This document shows positions 27,134 through 36,466 of a DNA stretch of 64,000 nucleotides, one piece after another. This stretch comes from Solirubrobacter sp963848475 (GTDB taxonomy: Bacteria > Actinomycetota > Thermoleophilia > Solirubrobacterales > Solirubrobacteraceae): NCBI GenBank assembly GCA_963848475.1, contig CAWKDW010000016.1, positions 177,597 to 241,596 of the forward strand, given 5' to 3'. The notes under the pieces were generated by a model. That model ran no database searches. It saw nothing but the letters and a program-made list of their open reading frames with translations, and was not told the origin of the DNA. Position 1 is the first letter of the stretch. Each line of letters starts with the position of its first letter. The translations under genes were made by a program, and so were the position numbers.

Positions 27134-27577
27134 TTAGTCCGCGACGATCAGGTACGTACCCGCGGCCAGCAGTGCCACTCCCGCGAGCTTCGCCGCGGTG
27201 ATCGGCGAGCGCTCGACTCCCAGCCACCCGAAGTGGTCGATCGTCAGGGCCGCGGCGAACTGGCCCGCGAGCGTCGCGGCGCTCAGGCCGCCGACGCCCA
27301 GGGCGCGAACGGTCCAGACGATCGAGCCGACGTACAGCGCGCCGACCAGACCACCGCCGACGATCACGTACAAGGGCGCCTTGCCGACGTCGGCGAACCC
27401 GCTGAACTGCCCGGCGAAGGCCGTCAGCAGCAGCAGCGAGACGAAGGAGACGCCGAGGGCGATCGTCGTCGCCGGCAGGCCGCCGGTGGAGCGCGCGAGC
27501 TGCGAGTTCAGCGGGCCCTGGAGCGCCACCACCGCACCGATCACGAGCGCCACGACGAGCGCCACGTTCTTGTCCAT
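27134..27577 (-). CDS. YdcZ/DUF606-family DMT transporter
   Basis: 147 residues with about five membrane helices, beginning MDKNVALVVALVIGAVVALQ and ending in a last helix (LAGVALLAAGTYLIVAD). The GPLNSQLAR near residue 21 is the family's typical N-terminal signature. DMT-fold small transporter or resistance protein; substrate unknown. Begins 4 bp after polA on the same strand. Confidence 0.85.
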   Translation of the reverse strand: MDKNVALVVALVIGAVVALQGPLNSQLARSTGGLPATTIALGVSFVSLLLLTAFAGQFSGFADVGKAPLYVIVGGGLVGALYVGSIVWTVRALGVGGLSAATLAGQFAAALTIDHFGWLGVERSPITAAKLAGVALLAAGTYLIVAD

Positions 27578-27581
27578 CAGG

Positions 27582-30180
27582 TCACTTGGCGCTCAGCCAG
27601 TTCTCGCCGACGCCCGCGTTGACCGTCAGCGGCGGGTCGAGATCCGCGGCGCCGACCATCTCGCGCGTGACGATCTCGGTCGCCCGCTCCATCTCGTCCG
27701 GCGGACCTTCGAAGAGCAGCTCGTCGTGGATCTGGAGGATCGTCCGGGTGGACAGGCCGGCCTCGATCAGCGCGTTGTGGGAGTTGACCATCGCGATCTT
27801 GATGATGTCGGCGGCGGTGCCCTGGATCACGGTGTTGACCGCGAGCCGCTCGCCGAGGCTGCGCACCTGCCAGTTGCGGGCGCGGATCTCCGGGATCTGG
27901 CGACGGCGCCCCAGCAGCGTCGAGACGTAGCCGTGCTCCTGGGCCTGCGTCGACCGCGTCCTTCATGAACTGCGCGACGGCGGGGAACCGCTCCAGGTAA
28001 CGGTCGATGAACTGCTTCGCCTCGTCCTGCGGGATCTGCAGCCGGTCGGCGAGGCCGAACGCGCTGAGGCCGTAGACGATCCCGTAGTTGACCATCTTGG
28101 CCTTGCTGCGCATGCCCACGTCGAGCTGGTCGGGCGGGAGGTCGAAGACGGCGCTCGCGGTCTCGGTGTGCACGTCCTCCCCGCGCAGGAAGATGTCGCG
28201 CAGGACCTGCTCATTGGCGATGTGAGCGAGGACCCGCAGCTCGACCTGGTTGTAATCCACGCTCAGCAGGACGTTTCCGGGCTCGGGAATGAAGCAGGCG
28301 CGGATCTCGCGGCCGGTCTCGGTGCGGATCGGGATGTTCTGGAGGTTCGGGTTGATGCTCGAGAGGCGGCCGGTGGCGGCCGTCGTCTGCTCGAACGTCG
28401 TGTGCAGGCGGCCGTCGGCCCCGATCCAGTTCGGGAGCGCATCCAGGTAGGTCTGGGCGAGCTTGGACAGCTCGCGGAAGCGTTCGATCCTGGGGATGAT
28501 CGGGTGCTCGTCGCGGATCGCCTGCAGCACCTTGGCGTCGGTGCTGAAGCCGGTCTTGCCGCGGCGCTTGCGGCTCAGCTCGAGTTTCTCGAACAGCACC
28601 GCTCCGAGCTGCTGCGGCGAGCCGATGACGAACTCCTCGCCCGCGAGGTCCCAGATCTCGCGCTCGAGCTCGATGACCTGCGCCCGGATGCGGGTCGCGA
28701 CCGTCTCCAGCTGCTTCGTGTCGAGCTTGATACCGGCCTTCTCGGTCTCGCGCAGGACGTGTACGAGCGGCAGCTCGACCTGCGTCATCAGGTCGGTCAG
28801 GCCGCGCTCCTGGACCTGCGGGCGCTGGGCCTTCGCGAGCTCGTAGATCAGCACGGCGTAGGTCGCCAGCTCGTCGCCGGCGTCGGCCGCGATCGCGCGC
28901 TCCTCGGCCAGCTCGTCGAGCGGGTAGCCGCGGCGCGCCGGGTCGAGCAGGTAGCCGGCGACGGCGGTGTCGAAGACGAGGTTCTTCGGCACGTCGCCGA
29001 GCGCCTTGGCGTCGTGGGCGATCACCGGGCGGTCGCCCGCGGACTGGATCACGAGCGACGGGTCGTCGGTCTCCCCCGCGAGCGCGATGTTGCCGCCCGC
29101 GTAGGCGGCGAAGCGCCACATCGGCTCGCGCGGGATCAGCTCGCCCTCCGGCGCCTCCGGCGGCGCGAGCGTGATCACCAGCTCGTCGCCCTGCATCCGC
29201 GCGATGTCGCCCGGGTGGCGCGCGAGGCCCGTCTTGACCTGGATCGTCGTGACGTCCTCGGGGCGCGGGATCGATTCCAGCTCCGCGGCCTCGAGCGCCT
29301 CTTCGAGGCGGCGGAGAGGATCGCGGAGCTCCCAGTCGCGGAAGACCGTACGCAGGTTGGTGCGGTCCGGCGTGCGCGTGAACTCGGCCTCGAGGTCGAT
29401 GTCGATCGGCACGTCGCGGACCATCGTCGCCAGCTGCTTCGACATGCGCGCGTTGTCGGCGTGGTCGGTCAGGTTCTGCTTGCGCTTGGCGCCGGTGATC
29501 ACATCGATGCTCGCGAGCACGCCCTCGAGGTCGCCGAACTTCTGCAGCAGGTCGGCGGCGGTCTTGTCGCCGATGCCCGGGACCCCCGGGATGTTGTCGC
29601 TGGTGTCGCCCTTGAGGCCGATGAAGTCCGGGACGAGCTCGGGCGGGATGCCGTAGCGCTCGATCACGGCCTCGCGGTCGTAGACCTTCACGTCGGTGAC
29701 GCCGCGCGAGGTCGACATGATCCGCACGCCGTCGTCGACGAGCTGGTAGGCGTCGCGGTCGCCGGTGACCACCATCACGGGGATCCCGCGCCCCTTGGCC
29801 TGTTCGGCGAGCGCGGCGATCACGTCGTCGGCCTCGAAGCCCTCGACCGAGATGTTCCGGTAGCCGAACGCCTCGACCAGCGGGCGCAGGTGCGGCCACT
29901 GCAGCTTCAGCAGGTCGGGCCGCGACGAGCGCTGGGCCTTGTAATCGGCGCTGATCTCCTTGCGACCCGACATCCCCGCGTCCCAGACCACGACGGTCGG
30001 GACCTGGCCGTAGTCGGTGAGGATCTTCACCAGCATCGACGCGAAGCCGAAGATGGCGTTGGTCGGCCGTCCGTCGGAGGTCGAGATCGACTCCGGGAGC
30101 GCGAAGAACGCGCGGTACGCAAGTGAGTTCCCGTCGATCAGGAACAGCTCGCGAGGGGTATCTCCGTTACCTCCGGCCAT
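27582..30180 (-). CDS. polA: DNA polymerase I (one frameshift)
   Basis: About 865 residues from the ATG at 30180. N-terminal 5'-3' exonuclease (FLIDGNSLAYRAFFAL; VTGDRDAYQLV; GLKGDTSDNIPGVPGIGDKT). The middle 3'-5' exonuclease domain has lost its first metal-binding DxE motif, so proofreading should be absent. Polymerase motifs: A LLSVDYNQVELRVLAH, B KAKMVNYGIVYGLSAFG, C LQIHDELLFE. Motif B carries Tyr where E. coli and Taq have Phe, as in mycobacterial Pol I. One extra base near 27945 splits motifs B and C into different frames; ignoring it gives AAQEHGYVSTLLGRRRQIPE. Confidence 0.95.
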
Positions 30181-30357
30181 GGTCAGAAGGCTAGTGGTCG
30201 TCAAGCTGTCCACGAGTGCCGGTCTGGCCCGTTGGGACCGCTATGCTGGCCACGCGGCTTCCCGGTGCTTTGCCGCGCCCGGACGCCTCGCCCTCGCGCG
30301 CCCTTTCACTCACGACACGCGGCGCGCCGACCAGCCAGCAGCCAGAGGTCCAACACC
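30181..30357. promoter_or_regulatory. divergent intergenic region between polA and the RGG protein gene
   Basis: 177 bp between the two start codons must hold both promoters. TATGCT at 30242-30247 could be a plus-strand -10, but no good -35 partner is seen. Toward polA, TTGACG lies too close to the ATG to be used. No hairpin or operator stands out. Confidence 0.3.
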
Positions 30358-32136
30358 ATGACCGAGACGCCCTCCCCTGAGGACAAGAACGAGACCGCCA
30401 CGACGCCCGAGCCCGAAGCGGCGGCGGCCTCCGAAGGGAGCAGCGATCCGGCCCCGCCGGTGACGGCCGAGGAAGCGACCGCCGAAGCGGCGATCGCACC
30501 GGACGCGCCCGCGCTGGACGAGGCACCGGCCGCCGAGGCCGAACCGGTCGAGACGCCCGTGGTCGCTGAGACCGAGGCCGAGGCCCCGGCCGCCGCGGAC
30601 ACGCCGGCCGCGACGGCGCCCGCCGTCGAAGCCGCGCCCGAGGCTCCGGCCGCCGAAGCGCCCGTCGCAGAGGTCGCGCCCGAGGCTCCGGCCGCCGGGA
30701 CTCCCGCCGCCGAAGTGCCCGCCGCGGAAACCGCCGGTGAGGAGAAGCCCGCGGCCGAGACGCCCGTGGAGGCTCCGGCCGCCGAGGCTCCCACCGCCGA
30801 GCGCCCAGCTGCCCGGCCGCCGAGGCGCCCACCGCCGAAGCCCCGGCCGCCGAGGCGCCCGCCGCCGAAGCCCCGGCCGCCGAGGCGCCCGCCGCCGACG
30901 CTCCGGCCGCTGAGGCGCCCGCCGCCGAAGCTCCGGCCGCTGAGCCGCCCGCCGCCGAGGCGCCCGCCGCCGAGGCTCCGGCCGCCGACGCGCCCGCCGC
31001 CGAGGCGCCCGCCGCCGAGGCTCCGGCCGCTGAGGCCCCGCCGCCGACGCTCCCGCCGCTGAGGCGCCCGCCGCCGACGCTCCGGCCGCTCAGGCGCCCG
31101 CCGCCGACGCTCCCGCCGCTCAGGCCCCGCCGCCGACGCTCCGGCCGCTCAGGCGCCCGCCGCCGAGGCCCCCGCCGCTCAGGCGCCCGCCGCCGACGCT
31201 CCCGCCGCCGCGGCTCCCGCCGCTGGCGCTGCGGCGCAGCCCTCCGCTGACGGTTCCGCCGCTCCGCAGGGGCAGCGTCCGCCGCGGCAGGACCGGGCCG
31301 GCAAGCCCGAGCGGCCGCGTCGCCGCCGGCTGACCGCCGCTGAGCGGCATCGCCGGACGTTCTTCGCGAAGCTGACCGAGCTGCGCAAGCAGGAGCAGGC
31401 GGCGCTCGAGGGGCCGGAGGATGCGGCCACCGAGGGCATGCCCGGTGAGGACGCCCCGATCGTCGTCGAGGGTGCCGAGGGCGAGGCCCAGCCGGTCGCC
31501 GAGGGTGAGGCGCAGCCGCAGGCCGCCGCTCCGGCGGCTCCGGCCGCTCCGCAGGCTCCCGCGACGTCGCCGACGCGTTCGGCGCGTGCGCAGGCACGGC
31601 TCGCCGCGGCGATCGAGCGGGTCGGCGGTCCCGAGGCCGTGCTCGAGGCGCTGCAGCCCAAGCGTCGCGACGACGGCGAGACGATGAAGTGGTCTTCGGT
31701 CTGCGCCGAGCAGGCTCAGGGCGTCAAGCCTGGCGATCCGACGTTCACCGCGTGGGTGCGCCTGGCGGCGACGCCGGTGCGTGACGTCAAGGCGATCGTG
31801 AACCCGCGTCCGGCCTACGACCAGCGCGGCGGCCGTGGCGGCCGTGGGCGCGGCGGCGGCCAGGGTGGCGGCGGCCGGCCCGGTGGCGGCGGCGGATACG
31901 GAGGCGGCGGCGGCCGTGGCGGCGGAGGCGGTCGCTACGACCGTGGCGGTCGCGGCGGCGGCGGTGCCGGCCGAGGCGACGTCGAGCAGCACGGCCGCGA
32001 CGGCAGCTTCCGCTCCAGCGTCCGGATCATCGGCCTCGAGGCCCTTGAGGACGCGGTCCGCGGCAACGAGAAGTCCCAGGACGACGACGGCGGCAACGGC
32101 GCCAACGGCTCCGAGGACCTCGCCCGCCAGTCCTGA
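30358..32136 (+). CDS. low-complexity Ala/Pro/Glu-repeat protein with RGG-rich tail (three frameshifts)
   Basis: About 593 residues, starting MTETPSPEDKNETATTPEPE. Residues 1-300 are an Ala-Pro-Glu/Asp/Gln repeat (APAAEAPAAEAPAADAP) that should be disordered and acidic. One-base deletions near 30815, 31040 and 31130 inside CCGCC runs shift it temporarily into Arg/Pro frames and create a false stop at 31062. A basic stretch (RPRRRRLTAAERHRR-like) follows, then a conserved-looking block with ARLAAAIERVGGPEAVLEAL and MKWSSVCAEQAQGVKPGD. A Gly/Arg-rich RGG/GGY tract (about 480-540) precedes the end SFRSSVRIIGLEALEDAV. RGG tracts usually bind RNA. Function unknown. Confidence 0.75.
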
Positions 32137-32143
32137 GCATCAT

Positions 32144-32188
32144 CGAGTGTCGACTTTCACCACTGGAGGTTGTGAAAGTCGACACTCG
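32144..32188. terminator. strong bidirectional hairpin between convergent genes
   Basis: CGAGTGTCGACTTTCAC (32144-32160) and GTGAAAGTCGACACTCG (32172-32188) are perfect 17-bp complements around an 11-base loop. It starts 8 bp after the RGG gene stop and ends 9 bp before the stop of the convergent SRPBCC gene. Short T-rich stretches follow. Position and strength fit a shared terminator; it could also belong to a dispersed repeat family. Confidence 0.75.
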
Positions 32189-32196
32189 TTTGCGTT

Positions 32197-32700
32197 TCAG
32201 CCTGGAGGCCCGATCGTCGCGGCCTCCGGGCCGAAGCGTGAGACGTAGCCCGGGTGCACCGCGCCCCAGCGAGCGCCCGCGTCGACCGACGCGCCCGACA
32301 GCGACGCGTCGAGCACATCCAGACAGGCGTGCCAGCCCGCGGCGTCCCGCGCGGCCTTGCCGATCTCGTCGAAGCGGTTGATCAGCGTCAACTCGCACCC
32401 GGCGCCCGCCGCGCGCAACTCGAGCCGCAGCGTCTCGTCCCCCTCCCAGCGCAGTTCCATCGCTGACGGCGGCGAGAACTCGACCATCGAGCCCGCGAAG
32501 TCCGGGCCCTCGCCCTCGCGGAACACGAATCGCAGCGGGGCGCCCGCGGCCCGCTCCCCCACGACGTCGAACGGAAACCACGCCGCAAGCCCCTCGGGCG
32601 AGGTCACGGCGTGCCAGACCGCGTCGACCGAATGAGCCAGCGCACGGACGAAGCGCAGCTCATAGCGCCCGTCCGCCCAGAACAACTCTCCATCTTTCAT
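32197..32700 (-). CDS. SRPBCC (AHSA1-like) domain protein
   Basis: 167 residues covering one START/AHSA1 fold: YELRFVRALAHSVDAVWHAV at the N-terminus, SPEGLAAWFPFDV, then SPPSAMELRWEGDETLRLEL and GCELTLINRFDEIGKAARDA. These proteins bind small hydrophobic ligands, and many actinobacterial ones act with ArsR-type regulators, but none is adjacent. Divergent from the malic enzyme gene with only 14 bp between start codons. Confidence 0.88.
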   Translation of the reverse strand: MKDGELFWADGRYELRFVRALAHSVDAVWHAVTSPEGLAAWFPFDVVGERAAGAPLRFVFREGEGPDFAGSMVEFSPPSAMELRWEGDETLRLELRAAGAGCELTLINRFDEIGKAARDAAGWHACLDVLDASLSGASVDAGARWGAVHPGYVSRFGPEAATIGPPG

Positions 32701-32714
32701 AACTACTAGGTTAT

Positions 32715-34217
32715 ATGACAGAACGTGAGATGCTGAGCCACATGCCTTCAGTCTCGGCGCAGTACTCGATCGTCCTCCGCATGGAAATCGACCACCAGCC
32801 CGGCATGCTGGGCCTCGTAGCCACAGCGATCGGCGAGGCCGGCGGGAGCATCGGTTCGGTGGACCTCGTGGCGATCGAGGACGGCCACACGCTGCGCGAC
32901 ATCACGGTCGAGACCGCGGGCGAGGAACACGCGACGCGGATCGGCGCAGCCGCGGGCGCGGTCGATGGCGCCCACCTGGTCGAGATCACCGACCGCACGT
33001 TCCAGATGCACGTGGGCGGCAAGATCGAGCAGCGCAACAAGCTCCCCGTCCGCACGCGCGACGACCTCAGCATGGCCTACACGCCCGGCGTCGCCCGCGT
33101 CTGCACCGCGATCGCCCGCGACCGCGACAAGGCCTTCCAGTACACGATCAAGCGCAACACGGTCGCGGTCGTCTCCGACGGCAGCGCCGTGCTCGGCCTC
33201 GGTGATATCGGCCCCGAGGCGGCGATGCCCGTGATGGAGGGCAAGGCCGTGCTCTTCAAGGAGTTCGGCGGCGTCGACGCGTTCCCGATCTGCCTGTCGA
33301 CCAAGGACCCCGAGCAGATCATCCAGACGGTGATCAACATCGCGCCCGGCTTCGGCGGCATCAACCTCGAGGACATCAGCGCGCCCCGCTGCTTCGAGAT
33401 CGAGGAGCGCCTGAAGGCCGTCCTCGACATCCCGGTCTTCCATGACGACCAGCACGGCACGGCCGTCGTCACCCTCGCCGCGCTGATGAACGCGGCCAAG
33501 CTGACCGGCAAGGAGCTCAAGGAGCTCCACGTCCTGATCGTCGGGCTCGGCGCGGCCGGCATCGCCGTGGCCAAGATCCTGCTGCGGGCCGGCGTCACCA
33601 ACATCGTCGGCTGCGACAGCCGCGGCGCGGTCCACACCGACCGCGCCGACTATCAGGACGGCTCGATGCCGCCCGTCAAGCGCTGGTTCGCCGAGGCCAC
33701 CAACCCGGAGCGGCGCGCCGGCGGCCCCGCCGACGTCGTCGAGGGCGCCGATCTGTTCGTCGGCCTCTCGGGCGCGCGCGTCATGGCACCGGAGGCGCTC
33801 AAGAAGATGAACCGCGACGCGATGGTCTTCGCGATGGCCAACCCGAACCCGGAGATCACGCCCGAGGAGGCGCGGCCGTACGCAAGGATCATCGCCACCG
33901 GCCGCAGCGACTACCCGAACCAGATCAACAACGTCCTCTGCTTCCCCGGCATCTTCCGCGGCGCCCTCGACGTCAGGGCGAGGGACATCACCGAGGAGAT
34001 GAAGATGGCCGCGGCGCGCGGGATCGCCTCGATCGTCGCCGACAACGAACTGCGCGAGGACTACGTGATCCCGAGCGTCTTCAACCGCGACGTGGCCGAT
34101 GCCGTCGCGGCCGCGGTCGCCGACCAGGCCAAGGCGCAGGGCGCCGCCGAGGCGCACGGCTCGGAGATCGGCTACGCGCCCGGCGAGACACAGGAGTTCA
34201 AAGCCGTCCGCCCCTGA
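32715..34217 (+). CDS. NAD-dependent malic enzyme with N-terminal ACT domain
   Basis: 500 residues. Oxidatively decarboxylates malate to pyruvate. N-terminal ACT regulatory domain (YSIVLRMEIDHQPGMLGLVA with GGSIGSVDLV), which usually binds an amino acid or other effector. Then the malic enzyme core: TRDDLSMAYTPGVARVC with the catalytic Tyr, GSAVLGLGDIGPEAAMPVM, FHDDQHGTAVVTLAAL, and NAD fold VLIVGLGAAGIAVAKILL. The first ATG (32715) has no ribosome-binding site, and GTTATATG just before it suggests leaderless transcription; ATGs at 32730 and 32742 are alternative starts. Confidence 0.93.
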   Translation: MTEREMLSHMPSVSAQYSIVLRMEIDHQPGMLGLVATAIGEAGGSIGSVDLVAIEDGHTLRDITVETAGEEHATRIGAAAGAVDGAHLVEITDRTFQMHVGGKIEQRNKLPVRTRDDLSMAYTPGVARVCTAIARDRDKAFQYTIKRNTVAVVSDGSAVLGLGDIGPEAAMPVMEGKAVLFKEFGGVDAFPICLSTKDPEQIIQTVINIAPGFGGINLEDISAPRCFEIEERLKAVLDIPVFHDDQHGTAVVTLAALMNAAKLTGKELKELHVLIVGLGAAGIAVAKILLRAGVTNIVGCDSRGAVHTDRADYQDGSMPPVKRWFAEATNPERRAGGPADVVEGADLFVGLSGARVMAPEALKKMNRDAMVFAMANPNPEITPEEARPYARIIATGRSDYPNQINNVLCFPGIFRGALDVRARDITEEMKMAAARGIASIVADNELREDYVIPSVFNRDVADAVAAAVADQAKAQGAAEAHGSEIGYAPGETQEFKAVRP

Positions 34218-34233
34218 GCGCCGTACCCCAGAC

Positions 34234-35100
34234 ATGCGCATCACGATCACCGGAGCGAGTGGGCTGATCGGCAGCCGCTTGGTCAAGCAACTCGAGCAAC
34301 GCGGCGACGAGGTCACGAAGCTCTCCCGCAGCACCAACTGGAACCCGGCCGACGGCCCCGCCCCCGCGGAGCTGCTCGCCGGGCGCGACGCGATCGTCCA
34401 CCTGGCGGGCGAGAACGTCGCCCAGCGTTGGACCGACGAGACCCGCAAGGCGATCCGCGACTCGCGTGAGATCGGCACCCGAAACCTGGTCGCGGGCATC
34501 GAACAGGCCGACGAGAAGCCGAAGGCGCTGATCAGCTCGAGCGCCGTCGGCTACTACGGGCCGCACGGCGACGAGCGCCTCGACGAGGACACGCCGCCCG
34601 GCACCGATTTCCTCGCGGAGGTGTGCGTCGTCTGGGAACGCGAGGCGGACAAGGCCGCGGCGCTCGGGCTGCGGGTCGTCAAGGTCCGCACCGGCGTCGT
34701 GCTCGACGCCGACGGCGGCGCGCTCTCGAAGATGCTGCTCCCGTTCAAGCTCGGCGGCGGCGGCCCCGTCGCCGGCGGCGGACAGTACATGCCCTGGATC
34801 CACATCGACGACGTGGTCGGCATCTACCTGGCCGCCATCGACAGCCCGAGCTGGCAAGGCGCGGTCAATGCCAGCGCCCCGGAGCCGGTCACCAACAAGA
34901 CGTTCAGCAAGGCACTCGGCCGCGCGCTGCACCGCCCGGCCGTCGCCCCGATTCCCGGCGCCGCCATCCGGCTGCTCTACGGCGACATGGCCGAGATCGT
35001 GACCAAGGGCCAGCGCGTGATCCCGCGCCGCACGCTCGATCTCGGCTACTCCTTCCAGCACCCCGACCTGCATGAGGCACTGCGCGCCGCCGTCGGTTAG
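34234..35100 (+). CDS. TIGR01777-family NAD-dependent epimerase/dehydratase
   Basis: 288 residues, extended SDR. Dinucleotide motif ITGASGLIGSRLVKQL at 5-20, DAIVHLAGENV near 52, the family's SSSAVGYYGPHGDE with the catalytic Tyr near 107, and the C-terminal DUF1731-like end (RTLDLGYSFQHPDLHEAL). Related to the SulA-like SDR39U1 group. Starts 17 bp after the malic enzyme stop, so probably co-transcribed. Substrate unknown. Confidence 0.92.
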   Translation: MRITITGASGLIGSRLVKQLEQRGDEVTKLSRSTNWNPADGPAPAELLAGRDAIVHLAGENVAQRWTDETRKAIRDSREIGTRNLVAGIEQADEKPKALISSSAVGYYGPHGDERLDEDTPPGTDFLAEVCVVWEREADKAAALGLRVVKVRTGVVLDADGGALSKMLLPFKLGGGGPVAGGGQYMPWIHIDDVVGIYLAAIDSPSWQGAVNASAPEPVTNKTFSKALGRALHRPAVAPIPGAAIRLLYGDMAEIVTKGQRVIPRRTLDLGYSFQHPDLHEALRAAVG

Positions 35101-35174
35101 CGGACCGAACGCACCAAGTCGTTCGACAGGAAGCGACATTCGCGGGCCGCAGCAGCCATCATGGAGTGAGAAGC

Positions 35175-35483
35175 ATGGGCGATCTCCCTCCGGACCTCGA
35201 CCGCCTGGGCCACGCACTGACACACGCCACCGCGCGTGAGGTCAAGCGTCGCAACCAGCGCGCTGAACGCCGCCGGCGGCTGTGCGGCTGCGTGCTCGCG
35301 GGCCTGCTCGTGTTCGCCGCGATGACCCCGAGCCATCTCGGCCGTGCCGATCAGCCGAACTTCCTGCCGTTCGCGATCGAGCCGGCCGGCGCCGCGGTGA
35401 TCTGCGATCAGCTGCGCGGGCAGGACTTCAAGTACAACGACGCCTGCATCGAGCGCCATCCGGCGCCGCAGGCCGCCCGCTGA
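35175..35483 (+). CDS. small single-pass membrane protein, unknown
   Basis: 102 residues from ATG 35175, with GGAG nine bases upstream; a GTG at 35166 is a weaker choice. Charged N-terminus (REVKRRNQRAERRRR), one membrane helix (LCGCVLAGLLVFAAMT), then an outside segment with two spaced Cys (ICDQLRGQDFKYNDACIERH). Positive charge before the helix places the N-terminus in the cytoplasm. The Cys pair could form a disulfide. No family recognised. Confidence 0.6.
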   Translation: MGDLPPDLDRLGHALTHATAREVKRRNQRAERRRRLCGCVLAGLLVFAAMTPSHLGRADQPNFLPFAIEPAGAAVICDQLRGQDFKYNDACIERHPAPQAAR

Positions 35484-35510
35484 AGCGCGGGCGACCCGGG
35501 CGCGAAGACT

Positions 35511-35759
35511 TCAGGCGGACTCGCGGGCGGCGCGGTCGCCGCGACCGAACGGGCCGAGCTGCTTCCACCTGGACTCGGGCTTCGCCGGCCACACGAGCCA
35601 GACGATGACGGCGACGACCGACAGGCACATGCCCGTGGCGATGCCCGGCTTGTCGCCGTAGCCCTTGCGGTTGGAGAGGTAGCTGGCCACGATGCAGGAC
35701 AGCAGCCAGAGATAGAGGAACCAGAGGGCCCAGGCCCCCATGAGCGCGAAGACGGTCAT
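35511..35759 (-). CDS. small two-helix membrane protein at the end of the liv operon
   Basis: 82 residues: MTVFALMGAWALWFLYLWLL then a second helix (ATGMCLSVVAVIVWLVWPA), with a short basic C-terminus. Its ATG overlaps the livF stop by 4 bp, so it is translated with the branched-chain amino-acid transporter. It could be an accessory subunit or an unrelated passenger. Confidence 0.7.
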   Translation of the reverse strand: MTVFALMGAWALWFLYLWLLSCIVASYLSNRKGYGDKPGIATGMCLSVVAVIVWLVWPAKPESRWKQLGPFGRGDRAARESA

Positions 35760-36466
35760 GTTCCGAGATACGCCTTCTGGACTTCGGGGTTCGTCCGCAG
35801 CGCGTCCGAGCTGTCGGACATGGCGACCGTGCCGGTCTCGAGCACGTAGGCCCGCTTGGAGACGTCGAGCGCGAAGTTCGCGTTCTGCTCCACCAACAGG
35901 ATCGTCATTCCTTCCTGGTTGATCTTCTCGATCGTCTCGTAGATGCGCTCGGTGAGCACCGGGGAGATGCCCATCGACGGCTCGTCGAGAAGCAGCACCT
36001 TCGGGTTGCCCATCAGCGCCCGTCCGATCGCGAGCATCTGCTGCTCGCCGCCGGACATCGTGCCCGCCTTCTGGCTCTGACGCTCGTCGAGGCGCGGGAA
36101 GAGCTCGAAGATCCGAGCAAGGTCCTTGTCGATCACCGCCGTGTCACGACGCAGGTACGCGCCGAGCTCGAGGTTCTCGCGGACCGTCATGCGCTGGAAG
36201 CACTTGCGGCCCTCGGGCGACTGGCAGATGCCCCGCCCGACGATCTCCTGCGGGGGAAGCATCGAGATCTCCTCCCCCGCGAGCTTGATCGATCCGGTCC
36301 GGGGCGGTGTGAGCCCCGAGATCGAGCGCAACGTGGTCGACTTGCCGGCCCCGTTGGAGCCGATCAGCGTGACGCACTCGCCCTCTTCCACGGTCAACGA
36401 GATGCCCTTGAGCGCCTGGATGTTGCCGTAGTAGGTCTTGATGTCGTCGACTTCGAGGAACGCCAT
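35756..36466 (-). CDS. livF: branched-chain amino-acid ABC transporter ATPase
   Basis: 236 residues from the ATG at 36466 (MAFLEVDDIKTYYGNIQALK), which overlaps the livG stop by one base. Walker A GSNGAGKST, Q-loop ICQSPEGRKCF, signature TMSGGEQQMLAIGRAL, Walker B VLLLDEPSMGISP, H-loop LLVEQNAN. The SPEGRK Q-loop and EPSMGLSP-like Walker B are hallmarks of LivF. One of the two nucleotide-binding subunits of the Liv importer. Confidence 0.95.
   Translation of the reverse strand: MAFLEVDDIKTYYGNIQALKGISLTVEEGECVTLIGSNGAGKSTTLRSISGLTPPRTGSIKLAGEEISMLPPQEIVGRGICQSPEGRKCFQRMTVRENLELGAYLRRDTAVIDKDLARIFELFPRLDERQSQKAGTMSGGEQQMLAIGRALMGNPKVLLLDEPSMGISPVLTERIYETIEKINQEGMTILLVEQNANFALDVSKRAYVLETGTVAMSDSSDALRTNPEVQKAYLGT

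Noticed and set aside
30780..31210. Short regular repeats that could be taken for a CRISPR array or satellite
   Set aside because: Units are about 15-30 bases of GCCGAGGCGCCCGCC type in coding frame, encoding an A/P/E repeat; there are no unique spacers or cas genes.
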